Positions 1-9,200 of a DNA stretch of 44,841 nucleotides are shown one piece after another (within the stretch, counting starts at the first letter, position 1; each line of letters starts with the position of its first letter). The position numbers and the translations under genes are program-made. The stretch comes from Streptomyces himastatinicus ATCC 53653. GTDB lineage: Bacteria > Actinomycetota > Actinomycetes > Streptomycetales > Streptomycetaceae. Below the pieces are notes generated by a model. That model made no database searches and was not told the origin of the DNA. It was given only the letters and a program-made list of their open reading frames with translations. The stretch lies in the NCBI RefSeq assembly GCF_000158915.1, contig NZ_GG657754.1, positions 5,624,973 to 5,669,813 on the forward strand, given 5' to 3'.

Positions 1-1
1 C

Positions 2-1141
2 CTGGTCGTGGACGCCGGGCAGCTGCCGGAGGCGGTCACCTCCGTCGTACGCCACCGCCTGGACCAGATGCTGCCGCTGTCGGAGGCGGAGCTGAAGGCC
101 CAGGAGGAGGCCCGGAAGGCGGCCGAGGAAGAGGCGCGCCGCAAGGCCGAGGAGGAGGCCGCCCGGAAGGCGGAGGAGGAGCGGCTGGAGCGCGAGCGCC
201 AGGAGGCGCTGGCCAAGGCGCGCGCCGAGGAGGAGGAGCGCAAGCGCCGCGAGCTGGAGGAGGCGCGGCAGCGCGAGGCCGAGCGGCAGGCGGAGGAGGC
301 CCGTCAGCGGGCCGAGGACGCGCGTCGGCGGGCCGAGGAGGACCGCAAGCGCATCGAGGCCGAGGACCGCGCCCGCGCCGCCGAGCAGGAGCGGCTCCGC
401 CGCAAGGCGGAGGCGCAGGCCCTGGAGCGGGCCGAGGCGGCTGCGCGCCGCCAGGAGGAGCAGCGCAAGGCGGAGGAGGCCCTGCTGCGGGCCGAGCAGG
501 CGCGGATGGCGGCGGACGCTCCGACCGTGGAGACCGAGCTTCCGAAGCCGCCCGGTGCGGCGGATGAGGCCGGTGCGGCGCCTGATGCGTCGGCCGACGC
601 ATCGGCCGGGACGCCGTCCGACGCGCCGTCCGACGTGGCGGAGACGGTCCGGACGCCGCACTTCGACCCGCGGACGGCCCGCCCGGAGGCGGGCGAGACC
701 GGCGCGGCCGCCGATGAGACCGCCGTGCTCCCGCCGGTGCGCCCCCGGCGCGAGCCGGATGCCGAGGAGACCACGGTCCTTCCCCAGCAGGAGTCCTCCG
801 CGACCGACGAGACGGCTGTCCTGCCGCCGGTACGGGACGAGCGGCCCGTACGGGAGGAGGACCGGCCCGCCGATCCGGCCGACCGGGTTCCGCCGTGGAT
901 GTTCCGCAAGGAGGAGCAGGGCCAGGGGCAGGACCAGGGCCGGGCGGACGACCGGACGCGCGAGCTGCCGCAGTTCGACCAGGACCAGGGACAGGACCAG
1001 GGCCAGGATGAGCCGCGCCGTCGGCGTCCGCGCCCGGACTGGGCGGAGGAGACCCCGCTGGACGACCTTCCGACGCTCGCCGACGAACTCCTCGGCGACC
1101 CCGACCGCGACGACGAGGGCGGCGGTCGGCGCCGTCGCTGA
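2..1141 (+). CDS. tmk: Thymidylate-kinase-like protein, C-terminal part (5' end outside window)
   Basis: The reading frame is open from the first base, so this is the C-terminal ~379 residues of a larger protein. The first ~25 residues (LVVDAGQLPEAV...) look like the end of a dTMP kinase core; streptomycete versions are, as I recall, long proteins with the kinase followed by a charged tail. Residues ~28-170 are an uninterrupted Glu/Arg/Ala/Lys helix-forming stretch, a likely single long helix or coiled coil. The last ~200 residues are acidic and disordered-looking, with three ETxVLP-type repeats at about 712-837 and Gln/Asp/Gly runs near 920-1010. It lies 69 bp before holB, the usual partner (dTTP supply beside replication). 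The catalytic domain is not visible here, so the naming depends on position and on this tail. Confidence 0.6.
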   Translation: MVVDAGQLPEAVTSVVRHRLDQMLPLSEAELKAQEEARKAAEEEARRKAEEEAARKAEEERLERERQEALAKARAEEEERKRRELEEARQREAERQAEEARQRAEDARRRAEEDRKRIEAEDRARAAEQERLRRKAEAQALERAEAAARRQEEQRKAEEALLRAEQARMAADAPTVETELPKPPGAADEAGAAPDASADASAGTPSDAPSDVAETVRTPHFDPRTARPEAGETGAAADETAVLPPVRPRREPDAEETTVLPQQESSATDETAVLPPVRDERPVREEDRPADPADRVPPWMFRKEEQGQGQDQGRADDRTRELPQFDQDQGQDQGQDEPRRRRPRPDWAEETPLDDLPTLADELLGDPDRDDEGGGRRRR

Positions 1142-1210
1142 CCGCCCGGCGGTGTTGTCAGTGGGGTGCCCCACAATGGGACGCGTTGGGCAGATACGGC
1201 GGAGGCAGTC

Positions 1211-2431
1211 ATGGCGGTATGGGACGACCTGGTCGGGCAGGACCGAGTAGCGGCCCAGCTGACCGCTGCCGCGCATGATGCGGACGCGCTGGTCACGGCC
1301 GGTGCGTCGGCCGAGCCCGCCGCCGAGCCCATGGCGTCGTCCAAGATGACGCACGCCTGGCTGTTCACCGGACCACCCGGTTCCGGCCGGGCCACCGCCG
1401 CCCGCGCCTTCGCCGCCGCGCTTCAGTGCGTGAGCCCCGACCGGGCGCTCGGCGGCGCCCCCGGCTGCGGTTTCTGCGACGGCTGCCACACCGCCCTGGT
1501 CGGTACGCACGCCGATGTGGAGGTGGTGCGTACGGACATGCTCACCATCGGCGTCAAGGAGACCCGCGAGCTCGTCCGCCGCGCCCAGCTCTCCCCGGCG
1601 GGCGGCCGGTGGCAGGTGATCGTCATGGAGGACGCCGACCGGCTCACCGAGGGCGCGGGCAACGTACTCCTGAAGGCCGTCGAGGAGCCCGCCCCGCGCA
1701 CCGTATGGCTGCTGTGCGCGCCCTCCCTGGAGGACGTGCTGCCCACCATCCGCTCCCGCTGCCGCCTCCTCACCCTCCGTACGCCCCCGGTGGACGCCGT
1801 CGCGGACATCCTGATCCGCCGCGACGGCATCGACCCCGAGCTGGCCGCCTCCGCCGCCCGCGCCACCCAGGGGCACATCGGCCGCGCCCGGCGGCTGGCC
1901 ACCGACGAGCGGGCCCGCACGCGCCGCAAGGCGGTGCTGAAGCTCCCGCTGCGCATCGACGACGTGGGCGGCTGTCTCAAGGGCGCGCAGGAGCTGGTCG
2001 ACGCGGCGGCCGACGACGCCAAGCAGGTCGCCGAGGAGGTCGACGCCAAGGAGACCGAGGAGCTGCGCGCGGCGCTCGGCGCCGCCGCTGGTACGGGCGG
2101 GCGGCTGCCGCGCGGCACGGCCGGGGCCATGAAGGACCTACAGGACCGCCAGAAGCGCCGCGCGACGCGCACCCAGCGCGACAGCCTCGACCTGGCCCTG
2201 ACCGAGCTGACGGGCTTCTACCGGGACGTGCTGGCCCTTCAGCTCGGCTCCCAGGTCGCGCTCGCCAACACCGACGTGCGGGACGCCCTGGAGCGGGTGG
2301 CGTCCGGTTCGAAGCCGGAGCGGACGCTGCGCAGGATCGAGGCGGTCTCGGCCTGCCGCGAGGCGCTGGACCGCAATGTGGCGCCGCTGCTGGCGGTGGA
2401 GGCGATGACGATGGCGCTGCGCGCGGGCTGA
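1211..2431 (+). CDS. holB: DNA polymerase III subunit delta' (clamp-loader)
   Basis: Cytoplasmic clamp-loader subunit that helps load the sliding clamp onto DNA. The 406-residue product starts MAVWDDLVGQ, a standard start for the family. It shows a P-loop-like GPPGSGRAT near residue 57 in which the usual Lys is Arg (typical of the non-hydrolysing delta'), a Cys4 zinc module (LQC...CGFCDGC, about residues 75-95), a Walker-B-like MEDADRL and the SRC motif in IRSRCRLL. The ATG at 1211 is chosen over an upstream in-frame start because GGAGG sits at 1201-1205 and the family start fits. It probably forms an operon with the thymidylate-kinase-like gene upstream. Confidence is high. Confidence 0.93.
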   Translation: MAVWDDLVGQDRVAAQLTAAAHDADALVTAGASAEPAAEPMASSKMTHAWLFTGPPGSGRATAARAFAAALQCVSPDRALGGAPGCGFCDGCHTALVGTHADVEVVRTDMLTIGVKETRELVRRAQLSPAGGRWQVIVMEDADRLTEGAGNVLLKAVEEPAPRTVWLLCAPSLEDVLPTIRSRCRLLTLRTPPVDAVADILIRRDGIDPELAASAARATQGHIGRARRLATDERARTRRKAVLKLPLRIDDVGGCLKGAQELVDAAADDAKQVAEEVDAKETEELRAALGAAAGTGGRLPRGTAGAMKDLQDRQKRRATRTQRDSLDLALTELTGFYRDVLALQLGSQVALANTDVRDALERVASGSKPERTLRRIEAVSACREALDRNVAPLLAVEAMTMALRAG

Positions 2432-2578
2432 GCGCGGCGCGGCCGTCGCAGTGGGCCGGCCGTGGGGGCCTCCTCACCCGTACGAGTGAGTCCGGGGCCG
2501 CATGGAGCGTAGTCGGGCGGATACCCTCCGTATCGCTGGCGACTCCTCGCCGGCACCCGCGACCCGAGGGATCCGCCG

Positions 2579-4123
2579 ATGGCCACCAGCCGCAGCAGCA
2601 CGCTCACCACCATCGGCGTCGCCGTCGCGGGCGCCGCCCTGCTGTTCTCCGGCTGCTCCGTAGGAGCCTCGGCGCCGCGCGCCGAGGCCGTGCCGACGGC
2701 CGTCCCCAGCGCCCTCAAGCCGTACTACGAACAGACCCTGACCTGGCACAAGTGCCCCGGAGGCGCGGGCTTCGACTGCGCCACGCTGAAGGCCCCGCTC
2801 GACTACGCCAGGCCCGGCACCGGCCAGGACCTGAAGCTGGAGGTCTCCCGGAAGAAGGCGACCCGCTCCGCCCGCCGCATCGGCTCGCTCCAGGTGAACC
2901 CCGGCGGCCCGGGCGGCTCCGCGATCGGCTATCTCCAGAGCTTCGCGGCGATCGGCTACCCGGCGCCGGTCCGCGCACGGTACGACCTGGTCGCGATGGA
3001 TCCGCGCGGCGTGGCCGGGAGCGAACCCGTCACCTGCCTGAACAACCGGCAGATGGACACCTTCACCCGGACCGACCAGACCCCCGACGACCCCGCCGAG
3101 ACCCGTCGGCTCGTCGCCGCGTACAAGAAGTTCGCCCGCGGCTGCGCGGCCCGCTCCGGCCGCGTCCTCGGCCATGTCTCGACCGTCGAGGCGGCGCGCG
3201 ACATGGACCTGCTGCGCGCCGCCCTCGGCGACCGCAAACTCGCCTACGTCGGCGCCTCCTACGGCACCTTCCTCGGCGCCACCTACGCCGACCTGTACCC
3301 GGCCCGCGTGGGCCGCCTCGTCCTCGATGGCGCCCTCGATCCCACGCTGACCTCCCGGCGCATGAACCGCGACCAGACCGCGGGCTTCGAAACCGCCTTC
3401 ACCGCCTTCGCCCGCGACTGTCTCCGCCGCTCCGGCTGCCCCCTCGGCACGGGCACCGTGGGATACGCCCGCAAGCGGCTCAGCGCCCTCTTCCGCCGCA
3501 TCGACTCCCACCCGGTCCGCACCGGCGGCTCCCGCACGCTGACCGAATCCCTCGCCACCATCGGCGTGATCACCGCGATGTACGACGAGGGCGCCTGGCC
3601 CCAGCTGCGCACCGCCCTCCGTGCCGCCCAGCGCGGCGACGGCAAGGGCCTGCTGGACCTCGCCGACCTCTACTACGAGCGCGACACCGACGGCCGTTAC
3701 GCCAACCTCATGTACGCCAACCCCGCCGTCAACTGCCTCGACCTCCCACCCGCCTTCCGCACCCCCGCCGACGTCCGCACGTCCCTCCCCGCCTTCGAGA
3801 AGGCATCCCCCGTCTTCGGCAGGTCCCTGGCCTGGTCCGCCCTGAACTGCGGCTACTGGCCCGTCCGCCCGACCGGCCACCCCCATGCCCTCCGGGCCAA
3901 GGGCGCCGCCCCCATCGTCGTCGTCGGCACCACCCGCGACCCCGCCACTCCGTACCGCTGGGCCCGCGCCCTCGCCTCCCAGCTCACCTCCGCCACCCTC
4001 CTCACCTACGACGGCGACGGCCACACCGCCTACTCCCGCGGCAGCCGCTGCGTCGACACCGCGATCAACACCTACCTCCTCACCGGCCGACCCCCTGCCC
4101 CCGCCCACCGCCGCTGCACCTGA
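2579..4123 (+). CDS. Secreted alpha/beta-hydrolase, tripeptidyl-aminopeptidase-like lipoprotein
   Basis: A 514-residue extracellular peptidase of the streptomycete Slp/Tap type, which removes tripeptides from protein N-termini. The N-terminus is a lipoprotein signal: hydrophobic AGAALLFSGC with a lipobox Cys near residue 26, so the enzyme should be anchored to the outer face of the membrane. The catalytic serine is in GASYGT (about residue 225), the Asp in TTRDPATPY and the His in GDGHTAY near the C-terminus, in the order expected for the family. NPGGPGGS near residue 108 is the oxyanion-hole region. It follows holB by 147 bp and has a GAGGGA ribosome site. The order thymidylate kinase, holB, Slp-like peptidase matches what I recall of the S. 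coelicolor chromosome. Confidence 0.88.
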   Translation: MATSRSSTLTTIGVAVAGAALLFSGCSVGASAPRAEAVPTAVPSALKPYYEQTLTWHKCPGGAGFDCATLKAPLDYARPGTGQDLKLEVSRKKATRSARRIGSLQVNPGGPGGSAIGYLQSFAAIGYPAPVRARYDLVAMDPRGVAGSEPVTCLNNRQMDTFTRTDQTPDDPAETRRLVAAYKKFARGCAARSGRVLGHVSTVEAARDMDLLRAALGDRKLAYVGASYGTFLGATYADLYPARVGRLVLDGALDPTLTSRRMNRDQTAGFETAFTAFARDCLRRSGCPLGTGTVGYARKRLSALFRRIDSHPVRTGGSRTLTESLATIGVITAMYDEGAWPQLRTALRAAQRGDGKGLLDLADLYYERDTDGRYANLMYANPAVNCLDLPPAFRTPADVRTSLPAFEKASPVFGRSLAWSALNCGYWPVRPTGHPHALRAKGAAPIVVVGTTRDPATPYRWARALASQLTSATLLTYDGDGHTAYSRGSRCVDTAINTYLLTGRPPAPAHRRCT

Positions 4124-4219
4124 CCTCCCGGTCCGCCGCCCCGGAACCCCGTACGGACCACCCCCCGGGACTGTGTAGACTTGGCGGAGCTGGTGCTGCC
4201 GAGCAGGCGCCACCAGCGT

Positions 4220-4293
4220 GCCGCCTTAGCTCAGACGGCCAGAGCGACGCACTCGTAATGCGTAGGTCAAGGGTTCGATTCCCTTAGGCGGCT
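4220..4293 (+). tRNA. tRNA-Thr (anticodon CGT)
   Basis: A complete cloverleaf can be folded by eye: acceptor GCCGCCT (4220-4226) pairs with AGGCGGC (4286-4292), D arm GCTC/GAGC, anticodon stem ACGCA/TGCGT around loop CTCGTAA, and T arm AAGGG-TTCGATT-CCCTT. The anticodon CGT reads ACG, threonine. CCA is not encoded. It is followed at once by a strong terminator and marks the left edge of the secretion island. Confidence 0.96.
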
Positions 4294-4300
4294 CATCCTG

Positions 4301-4337
4301 AAGCCCAGGTCACACCTTGTGTGACCTGGGCTTTTTT
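4301..4337 (+). terminator. Rho-independent terminator after tRNA-Thr
   Basis: The 14-nt arm AAGCCCAGGTCACA (4301-4314) is repeated in reverse complement after a short CCTTG loop, and the hairpin ends in a run of six T on the plus strand. It is a textbook terminator for the tRNA transcript. Its A-rich left foot could also act on the opposite strand for the gene at 4356-4619. Confidence 0.92.
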
Positions 4338-4355
4338 GTGCGTCTCGCGCTCTGT

Positions 4356-4619
4356 TCAGGAGCCGCCACCGCCGCCGCCTCCGCCACAGCCGCCTCCGCC
4401 GCCTCCACCTCCACCGCAGGACGAGCCGCCGCCGCACGAGGAGCCTCCGCCGCAGGAGGAGCCGCCGCCTCCGCCGCCGGCCCACCAGCTGTTGGAGCCA
4501 CGGCGCCTGCCGCCGAGGAGAGTGTCGTCCCTCGTCTCGGTCTTGGTCGCTTTGACGATGAGCGAGATGACCACGGCGCCGATCACGGCGGCCATCACGA
4601 CAGTGAACATGGAACCCAT
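4356..4619 (-). CDS. Small membrane protein with Gly/Cys-rich tail
   Basis: An 87-residue product. Residues ~4-22 (MFTVVMAAVIGAVVISLIV) form a single N-terminal membrane helix, followed by a short charged linker (KATKTETRDD) and a tail of almost pure glycine with three GGGSSC repeats and a fourth Cys. The start is set by AGGAAAGGTGAG six bases before the ATG. I do not recognise a named family. Gly/Cys-rich tails of this kind occur in some actinobacterial membrane proteins of unknown role. The gene lies downstream of the type VII secretion operon, 95 bp from the DUF6177-type gene, but a link to secretion is only positional. The coding potential could be doubted because of low complexity, but the ribosome site and membrane helix support it. 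Confidence 0.65.
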   Translation of the reverse strand: MGSMFTVVMAAVIGAVVISLIVKATKTETRDDTLLGGRRRGSNSWWAGGGGGGSSCGGGSSCGGGSSCGGGGGGGGGCGGGGGGGGS

Positions 4620-4714
4620 CGAGTTCTCACCTTTCCTAGCTGGTCACCGTCGTAGACGAGTTGGGGAAGGCCCGCGGTTCGCCGCGGTAGCGATCTTTGC
4701 CTCTCGGGCGCCGA

Positions 4715-6133
4715 TCAGGCGCCCTTCAGGTGGCGCATCAGACGCTCGAAGTCCTGCCAGCCGGAGAGGTCCGACGGGTCTCCCGGGAGGGGGTAGTACA
4801 GGGCGGGGCGGGTTTTGGGGCCGAGCTGGATCGGGGTGTCGGACAGGGGGGTGCGGCGGGCGCGGTCGCCGGGGAGCTGGCGGACTTCCTCCGCGCCGAG
4901 GACGAAGGCCAGCGGGACGCCGGGGCCCTCGAAGCGCGGTGGGACCGCGAGGTCACGGCGGGCCTTGCGGAGTTGGAGGAGCATGGACTGGAGGTGGTGG
5001 CGGGTGGCCAGGATCTCGGCGGTCCGGGGGAGGGCGTCCAGCGGGGGTTCCTCGTCGGGGCCGTAGCCGAAGGCCAGGGTGACGTCCTCCTCCACGCCCG
5101 CTGTCGTACGGCTGATGCGGACCGTGGCCAGGCCGGGGCGGGCGGGGGAGCCGACGACCACGAGCCAGGTGGGTTCGGGGGCCCGGTCGTGGGCGAGGTC
5201 GGTGAGCTGTCGCAGCGACCAGGGGAGGTTGGCCGGTTCGGCCGTGCCCCAGCCTGCCGGGGGTTCGCCGGTGATTTCGCGCCAGACCGACTCCAGGGCG
5301 CCGCCGAGGACGAGGCGGTCGTCGGCGGGGTGGACGGTGCGGTAGGAGATGGCCAGTTGGCGCTCACCGGTGTCCGCGAACTCCTGATAGGAGGCGGCGA
5401 CTCGGGTGTGCGCGTCGTGGGCGGTCGCCTCGGCGGACTCGACCGTGGCGAACAGGCCGTTCTGCCAGGCCAGTACGGCCCCGGACAGGCCGTCGTAGTA
5501 GCCCTCGCGCTCGTCCTGCACGACCCAGCGCGACGGCCAGCCGCTCAGGCTGTTGCGGACGGCGGGGGAGAGGAGGACGTCGGAGGACGTGACGATCTGG
5601 AGGCCCAGTTCGGCGTCGGCGGCGGCCCGGTAGGCGTCCGCGAGCCAGGCGGTCATGGAGACCACCGGGCGGTCCTGGATGATGACCGCGACCTTGTCGG
5701 TGAGGGCGTCGACGGCGGGCTGCGCCGCGGCGGGCGTGGGCGCGACGCTCACGCCGTCGGTCTTCACCACGGCGAGGGAAGTCGCGGCCTCCGGCGGCCA
5801 CGCGGAGCCGCCGGCCAGGGAGATGAGCCGGGCGGCGAAGGTACCCGCGAGCCGCTCGGCTTCCTCGACGCCGGTGGTGGCCCGGATCTCCGTCCACCAG
5901 AACGGAACCGGGGGCGCGGTGGCCCCGAGCAGCCGTTCGGCTTCGCCCGCGACCTGCACGAGCATCGGCGCCTCGACCGAGACGAGGGGGCGGCCCTCCG
6001 TGTCGCAGAGCTGCACGACGGCGTCGTCACCCGTCGTCCCGACCAGCTTGTCGGGGCCGCCGGAGAGCAGACCGGCGAGCACGCTCAGCGCGTCGGGCAT
6101 GTTCGGGGTGAGGGTGATGACGTCCTTCGTCAT
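4715..6133 (-). CDS. DUF6177-type protein of the type VII secretion locus
   Basis: A 472-residue soluble protein with no signal or membrane helix, starting MTKDVITLTP. Its sequence and place directly downstream of eccC match the DUF6177 family that accompanies streptomycete ESX loci; I name the family from memory of such proteins. No catalytic motif can be pointed to. The C-terminus ends DLSGWQDFERLMRHLKGA, and a degenerate copy of exactly this end occurs at 19970-20053, showing that another copy once existed nearby. A 7-bp hairpin (4706-4724) covers the stop codon but lacks a T run. The gene is probably co-transcribed with eccC despite a 106-bp gap. The role in secretion is inferred from context only. 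Confidence 0.7.
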   Translation of the reverse strand: MTKDVITLTPNMPDALSVLAGLLSGGPDKLVGTTGDDAVVQLCDTEGRPLVSVEAPMLVQVAGEAERLLGATAPPVPFWWTEIRATTGVEEAERLAGTFAARLISLAGGSAWPPEAATSLAVVKTDGVSVAPTPAAAQPAVDALTDKVAVIIQDRPVVSMTAWLADAYRAAADAELGLQIVTSSDVLLSPAVRNSLSGWPSRWVVQDEREGYYDGLSGAVLAWQNGLFATVESAEATAHDAHTRVAASYQEFADTGERQLAISYRTVHPADDRLVLGGALESVWREITGEPPAGWGTAEPANLPWSLRQLTDLAHDRAPEPTWLVVVGSPARPGLATVRISRTTAGVEEDVTLAFGYGPDEEPPLDALPRTAEILATRHHLQSMLLQLRKARRDLAVPPRFEGPGVPLAFVLGAEEVRQLPGDRARRTPLSDTPIQLGPKTRPALYYPLPGDPSDLSGWQDFERLMRHLKGA

Positions 6134-6150
6134 GTGGTCGTCCGGCCCTT

Positions 6151-6186
6151 CGTGGTCCGTGGCGTGGTCCGTGGCGTGGTGGTCGT
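6151..6186. repeat. 12-bp tandem repeat between eccC and the DUF6177-type gene
   Basis: The unit CGTGGTCCGTGG is present twice in a row (6151-6162, 6163-6174), followed by a partial third copy. It lies in the 106-bp gap between the two genes. It is probably slippage; no function can be read from it. Confidence 0.75.
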
Positions 6187-6239
6187 GTGCTCTGCGGCCC
6201 GTGTGCGCGGGGTGGCCGACGGGGTGGTCGCCCTGTGCC

Positions 6240-9200
6240 TCACTCGGGGGTGTAGACCGTCTGGATCAGGCGGTTCGGTCGGCCCCTGCGGACGAACACA
6301 CCGCGGCCCGCGGGCTGCTGGCTCGCGTACACGCCGGGGAACAGCTGGCCCTCGCTGCGGTCGCCCGACATGAGGACGGCCGAGGCGCCCGACTCGCGCA
6401 GACCCAGCATCAGCGGCTCGTACATGCCGCGTGAGGCGCCCGCGACGCGTCGCGTCACGATGAAGTGGAGGCCGATGTCGACCGCCGAGGGGATGTAGGG
6501 CAGGAAGGGCGTGAGCGGCGCCTGCCCCGCCGTGGTCAGTACGTCGTAGTCGTCGACGAGGACCACGATCCGCGGACCGTTGCCCCAGCTCCCCGGTTCC
6601 AGGTCTTCGGTGTCCGCGCCTTCGTCGGGCAGCCGCTTGTCCAGCTCGGTGGCGATACCGGTGGCGAGGCCCGCGCACATCTTGGCGTTGTACGCGTAGC
6701 CGCCGCGGAACTCCTCGGGGATCGTGCCGCGCAAGCTGCGCCGCGGGTCCATGACGGCGAAGACCAACTCGTCCTCGCCGTAGCGCTCGATGAGGCCCTG
6801 GGAGATGGTCTTGAGGAGGTTCGTCTTGCCGCATTCGCTGTCGCCCAGGACCAGCAGGTGCTGGTCGTACTCGAACAGGTTGAGAAGGACGGGAGCGAGT
6901 GCCGTCTGATCGAGGCCGATGGGCACCTGCTTCGGCTCGGCGACCGGCCCGGGCAGCAGATGCGGTTCCAGGACGTGCGGCAGGACCCGTACGGGCTGGG
7001 CCACCTCACCGCTCCATGTGGCGCGGACGGTGCGAGCGGTGCGTTCCAGGACCGCGCCTAGATCCGAGGTGTCGGTGAGGCCGTCCGTGCGGGGCAGGGC
7101 GATCTGTGCGAAGAGCTTGCCGTCGGTGAGGACGCGGCCGGGCTCGTCGGGCGACAGGGTCTGGGCGAGCTTGCGGTCGATGCTGGACTCGCTGGGGTCG
7201 TTCAGCCGCAGCTCGACGCGGGTGCCGAAGTTGGACTGGGCCGCGATGCGGACGTCGTTCCAGCGCAGCATGCCCGCGACCACGTGGATGCCGTAGCCGC
7301 TGCCGCGCTTGAGGATGTCCACGACGGCGTCGTCCAGCTCCTCGAAGTCGTCGCGCAGCGCCCCGAAGCCGTCGATCATGAGCACGATCTCGGCCGAGGC
7401 CAGCTGGGGCAGTCGGCCCGCCGCGTGCAGGGTACGAAGCTGCTCGACGGAGTCGATGCCGTGCTGCCGGAAGAGATCTTCGCGGGCCCCGAGCATGTTG
7501 CGCACCTCCTCGACGGTGCGTGCGGCGCGCTCCCGGTCGGCGCGGCCCGCCACACCACCGACGTGCGGCAGCCCGGACAGCGCCTGTAGGCCGCCGCCCA
7601 CCAGGTCGAGGGCGTAGACGCCGACTTCCTGCGGGGTGTGGGTCAGCGCGATCGAAAGGGCGAGGGTGCGCAGCAGGGTCGTCTTGCCGGATTGCGGGCC
7701 GCCGATGACGGCGGCGTGGCCGCCGGCCACCGTGAGGTCCAGGTACCACTGGCCCTGCCACTGTTTGGTGGGGTCGTCGAGCAGCCCGAGCGGTACCTGG
7801 AGCGGGCCGCGGCGCGTGGCGAGCTGCATACCGCGTACGCCGACCTCCACCGGGCCCGCGGCCTTGTCCAGGGCGATCGCGTCGGGCAGCGGGGGCAGCC
7901 AGATGCGGCGGACCGGATCGGCGGCGTTTTCCAGCTGTCCGACGACGACGCTCATCTCGGTGGGGCCGGTCTCGCGCCGCCGCATCGCCGGTTCCCCCTC
8001 ACTCGAGGTCTCCGGACCGGCGAGGGTGTTGTACGCCTCGTACTCCAGGGCGAGCGGCCCGGTGTCCTCCTGCTCGGCGCGCTGCACCGGACCGCGGTAG
8101 GCACCGGATACGTAGCTCGCCTTGAAGCGCTCGTAGTGAGTGGTGTCGACCTTGAGGTAGCCGAAGCCGGGCAGCGGCGGCAGGTGGAAGGCGTCCGTGG
8201 TGTCCAGGACCGTGCGGGACTCGTCGGCGGAGAAGGTGCGCAGGCCGAGTCGGTACGAGAGATAGGTGTCCAGTCCCTTGAGCTTGCCGCCCTCGATGCG
8301 CTGGCTGGACAGCAGCAGGTGCACACCGATGGAGCGGCCGATGCGCCCGATGGACAGGAACAGGTCGATGAAGTCCGGCTTGGCGGTCAGGAGTTCACCG
8401 AACTCGTCGATGACCACGAACAGGTGCGGCAGCGGGTCGAGGTCGGGCCGCTTCTCGGTGCGCAGCGCGGCGTAGTGGCCGATGTCGGCGACATTGCCCG
8501 CGTCCTTGAGTACCTGCTGCCGGCGCTTGACCTCCCCGGCCAGCGACGCGTGGACGCGCTCCACGAGACCGGCCTGGTTCTCCAGGTTGGTGATGACACC
8601 GGCCACGTGCGGCAGGTTGGCGAACGGCGCGAACGTCGCACCGCCCTTGTAGTCGACGAGGACCATGGCGAGGTCCTCCGGTGGGTGCGTGGCCACCAGG
8701 GCGAGGACGAGGGTGCGCAGCAGCTCCGACTTGCCGGAGCCGGTCGCTCCGACACACAGCCCGTGCGGACCCATGCCGAGCTCGGACGACTCCTTCAGGT
8801 CGAGGAGCACCGGCTCGTGGGAGTCGCTGATACCGATCGGCACGCGCAGGAAGGCACGTTCACCGCGCGATGCCCACTGGCGCGAGAGGTCGAGCCCTGC
8901 CACGTCGTCGATGCCGAGCAGCCCGGCGAAGTCGACGGGGCCGGACAGGGGAGCGTCGACGAGCGACTCGGCGGACAGCCGCATCGGCGCGATCATGCGG
9001 GCCAGGCCCTCGGCGAACGGGATGCTGACCTCGTCCACGGTGCCGTGGGCGTTGATCGGTTCCTGCTCGCGCAGGTCCTCGATGACCACCCGGTCGTCGT
9101 CGACGGTGATCCGGACGCTGACGTGTCCCGGCTCCTGGACCCGCTCCTGGAGCAGGTGCAGGACCGTGACACCCATCTCGCGCAGGCCGACCGCGTCATC

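Noticed and set aside
36..1395. Long open frames antisense to the kinase tail and holB
   Set aside because: They are low-complexity Pro/Arg/Ser shadows produced by high GC; no ribosome sites or homology.
4706..4724. Terminator over the stop of the DUF6177-type gene
   Set aside because: The 7-bp GGGCGCC hairpin is perfect but has no T run on the minus strand.
4289..5953. Long plus-strand frames over the DUF6177-type, EccC and toxin genes
   Set aside because: Antisense shadows with Gly/Val/Asp-rich composition; the minus-strand genes have clear families and motifs.
6240..7760. EccC second ATPase domain as a broken gene
   Set aside because: The altered Walker B residue there is a known tendency of EccC domains 2 and 3, and the frame is intact.
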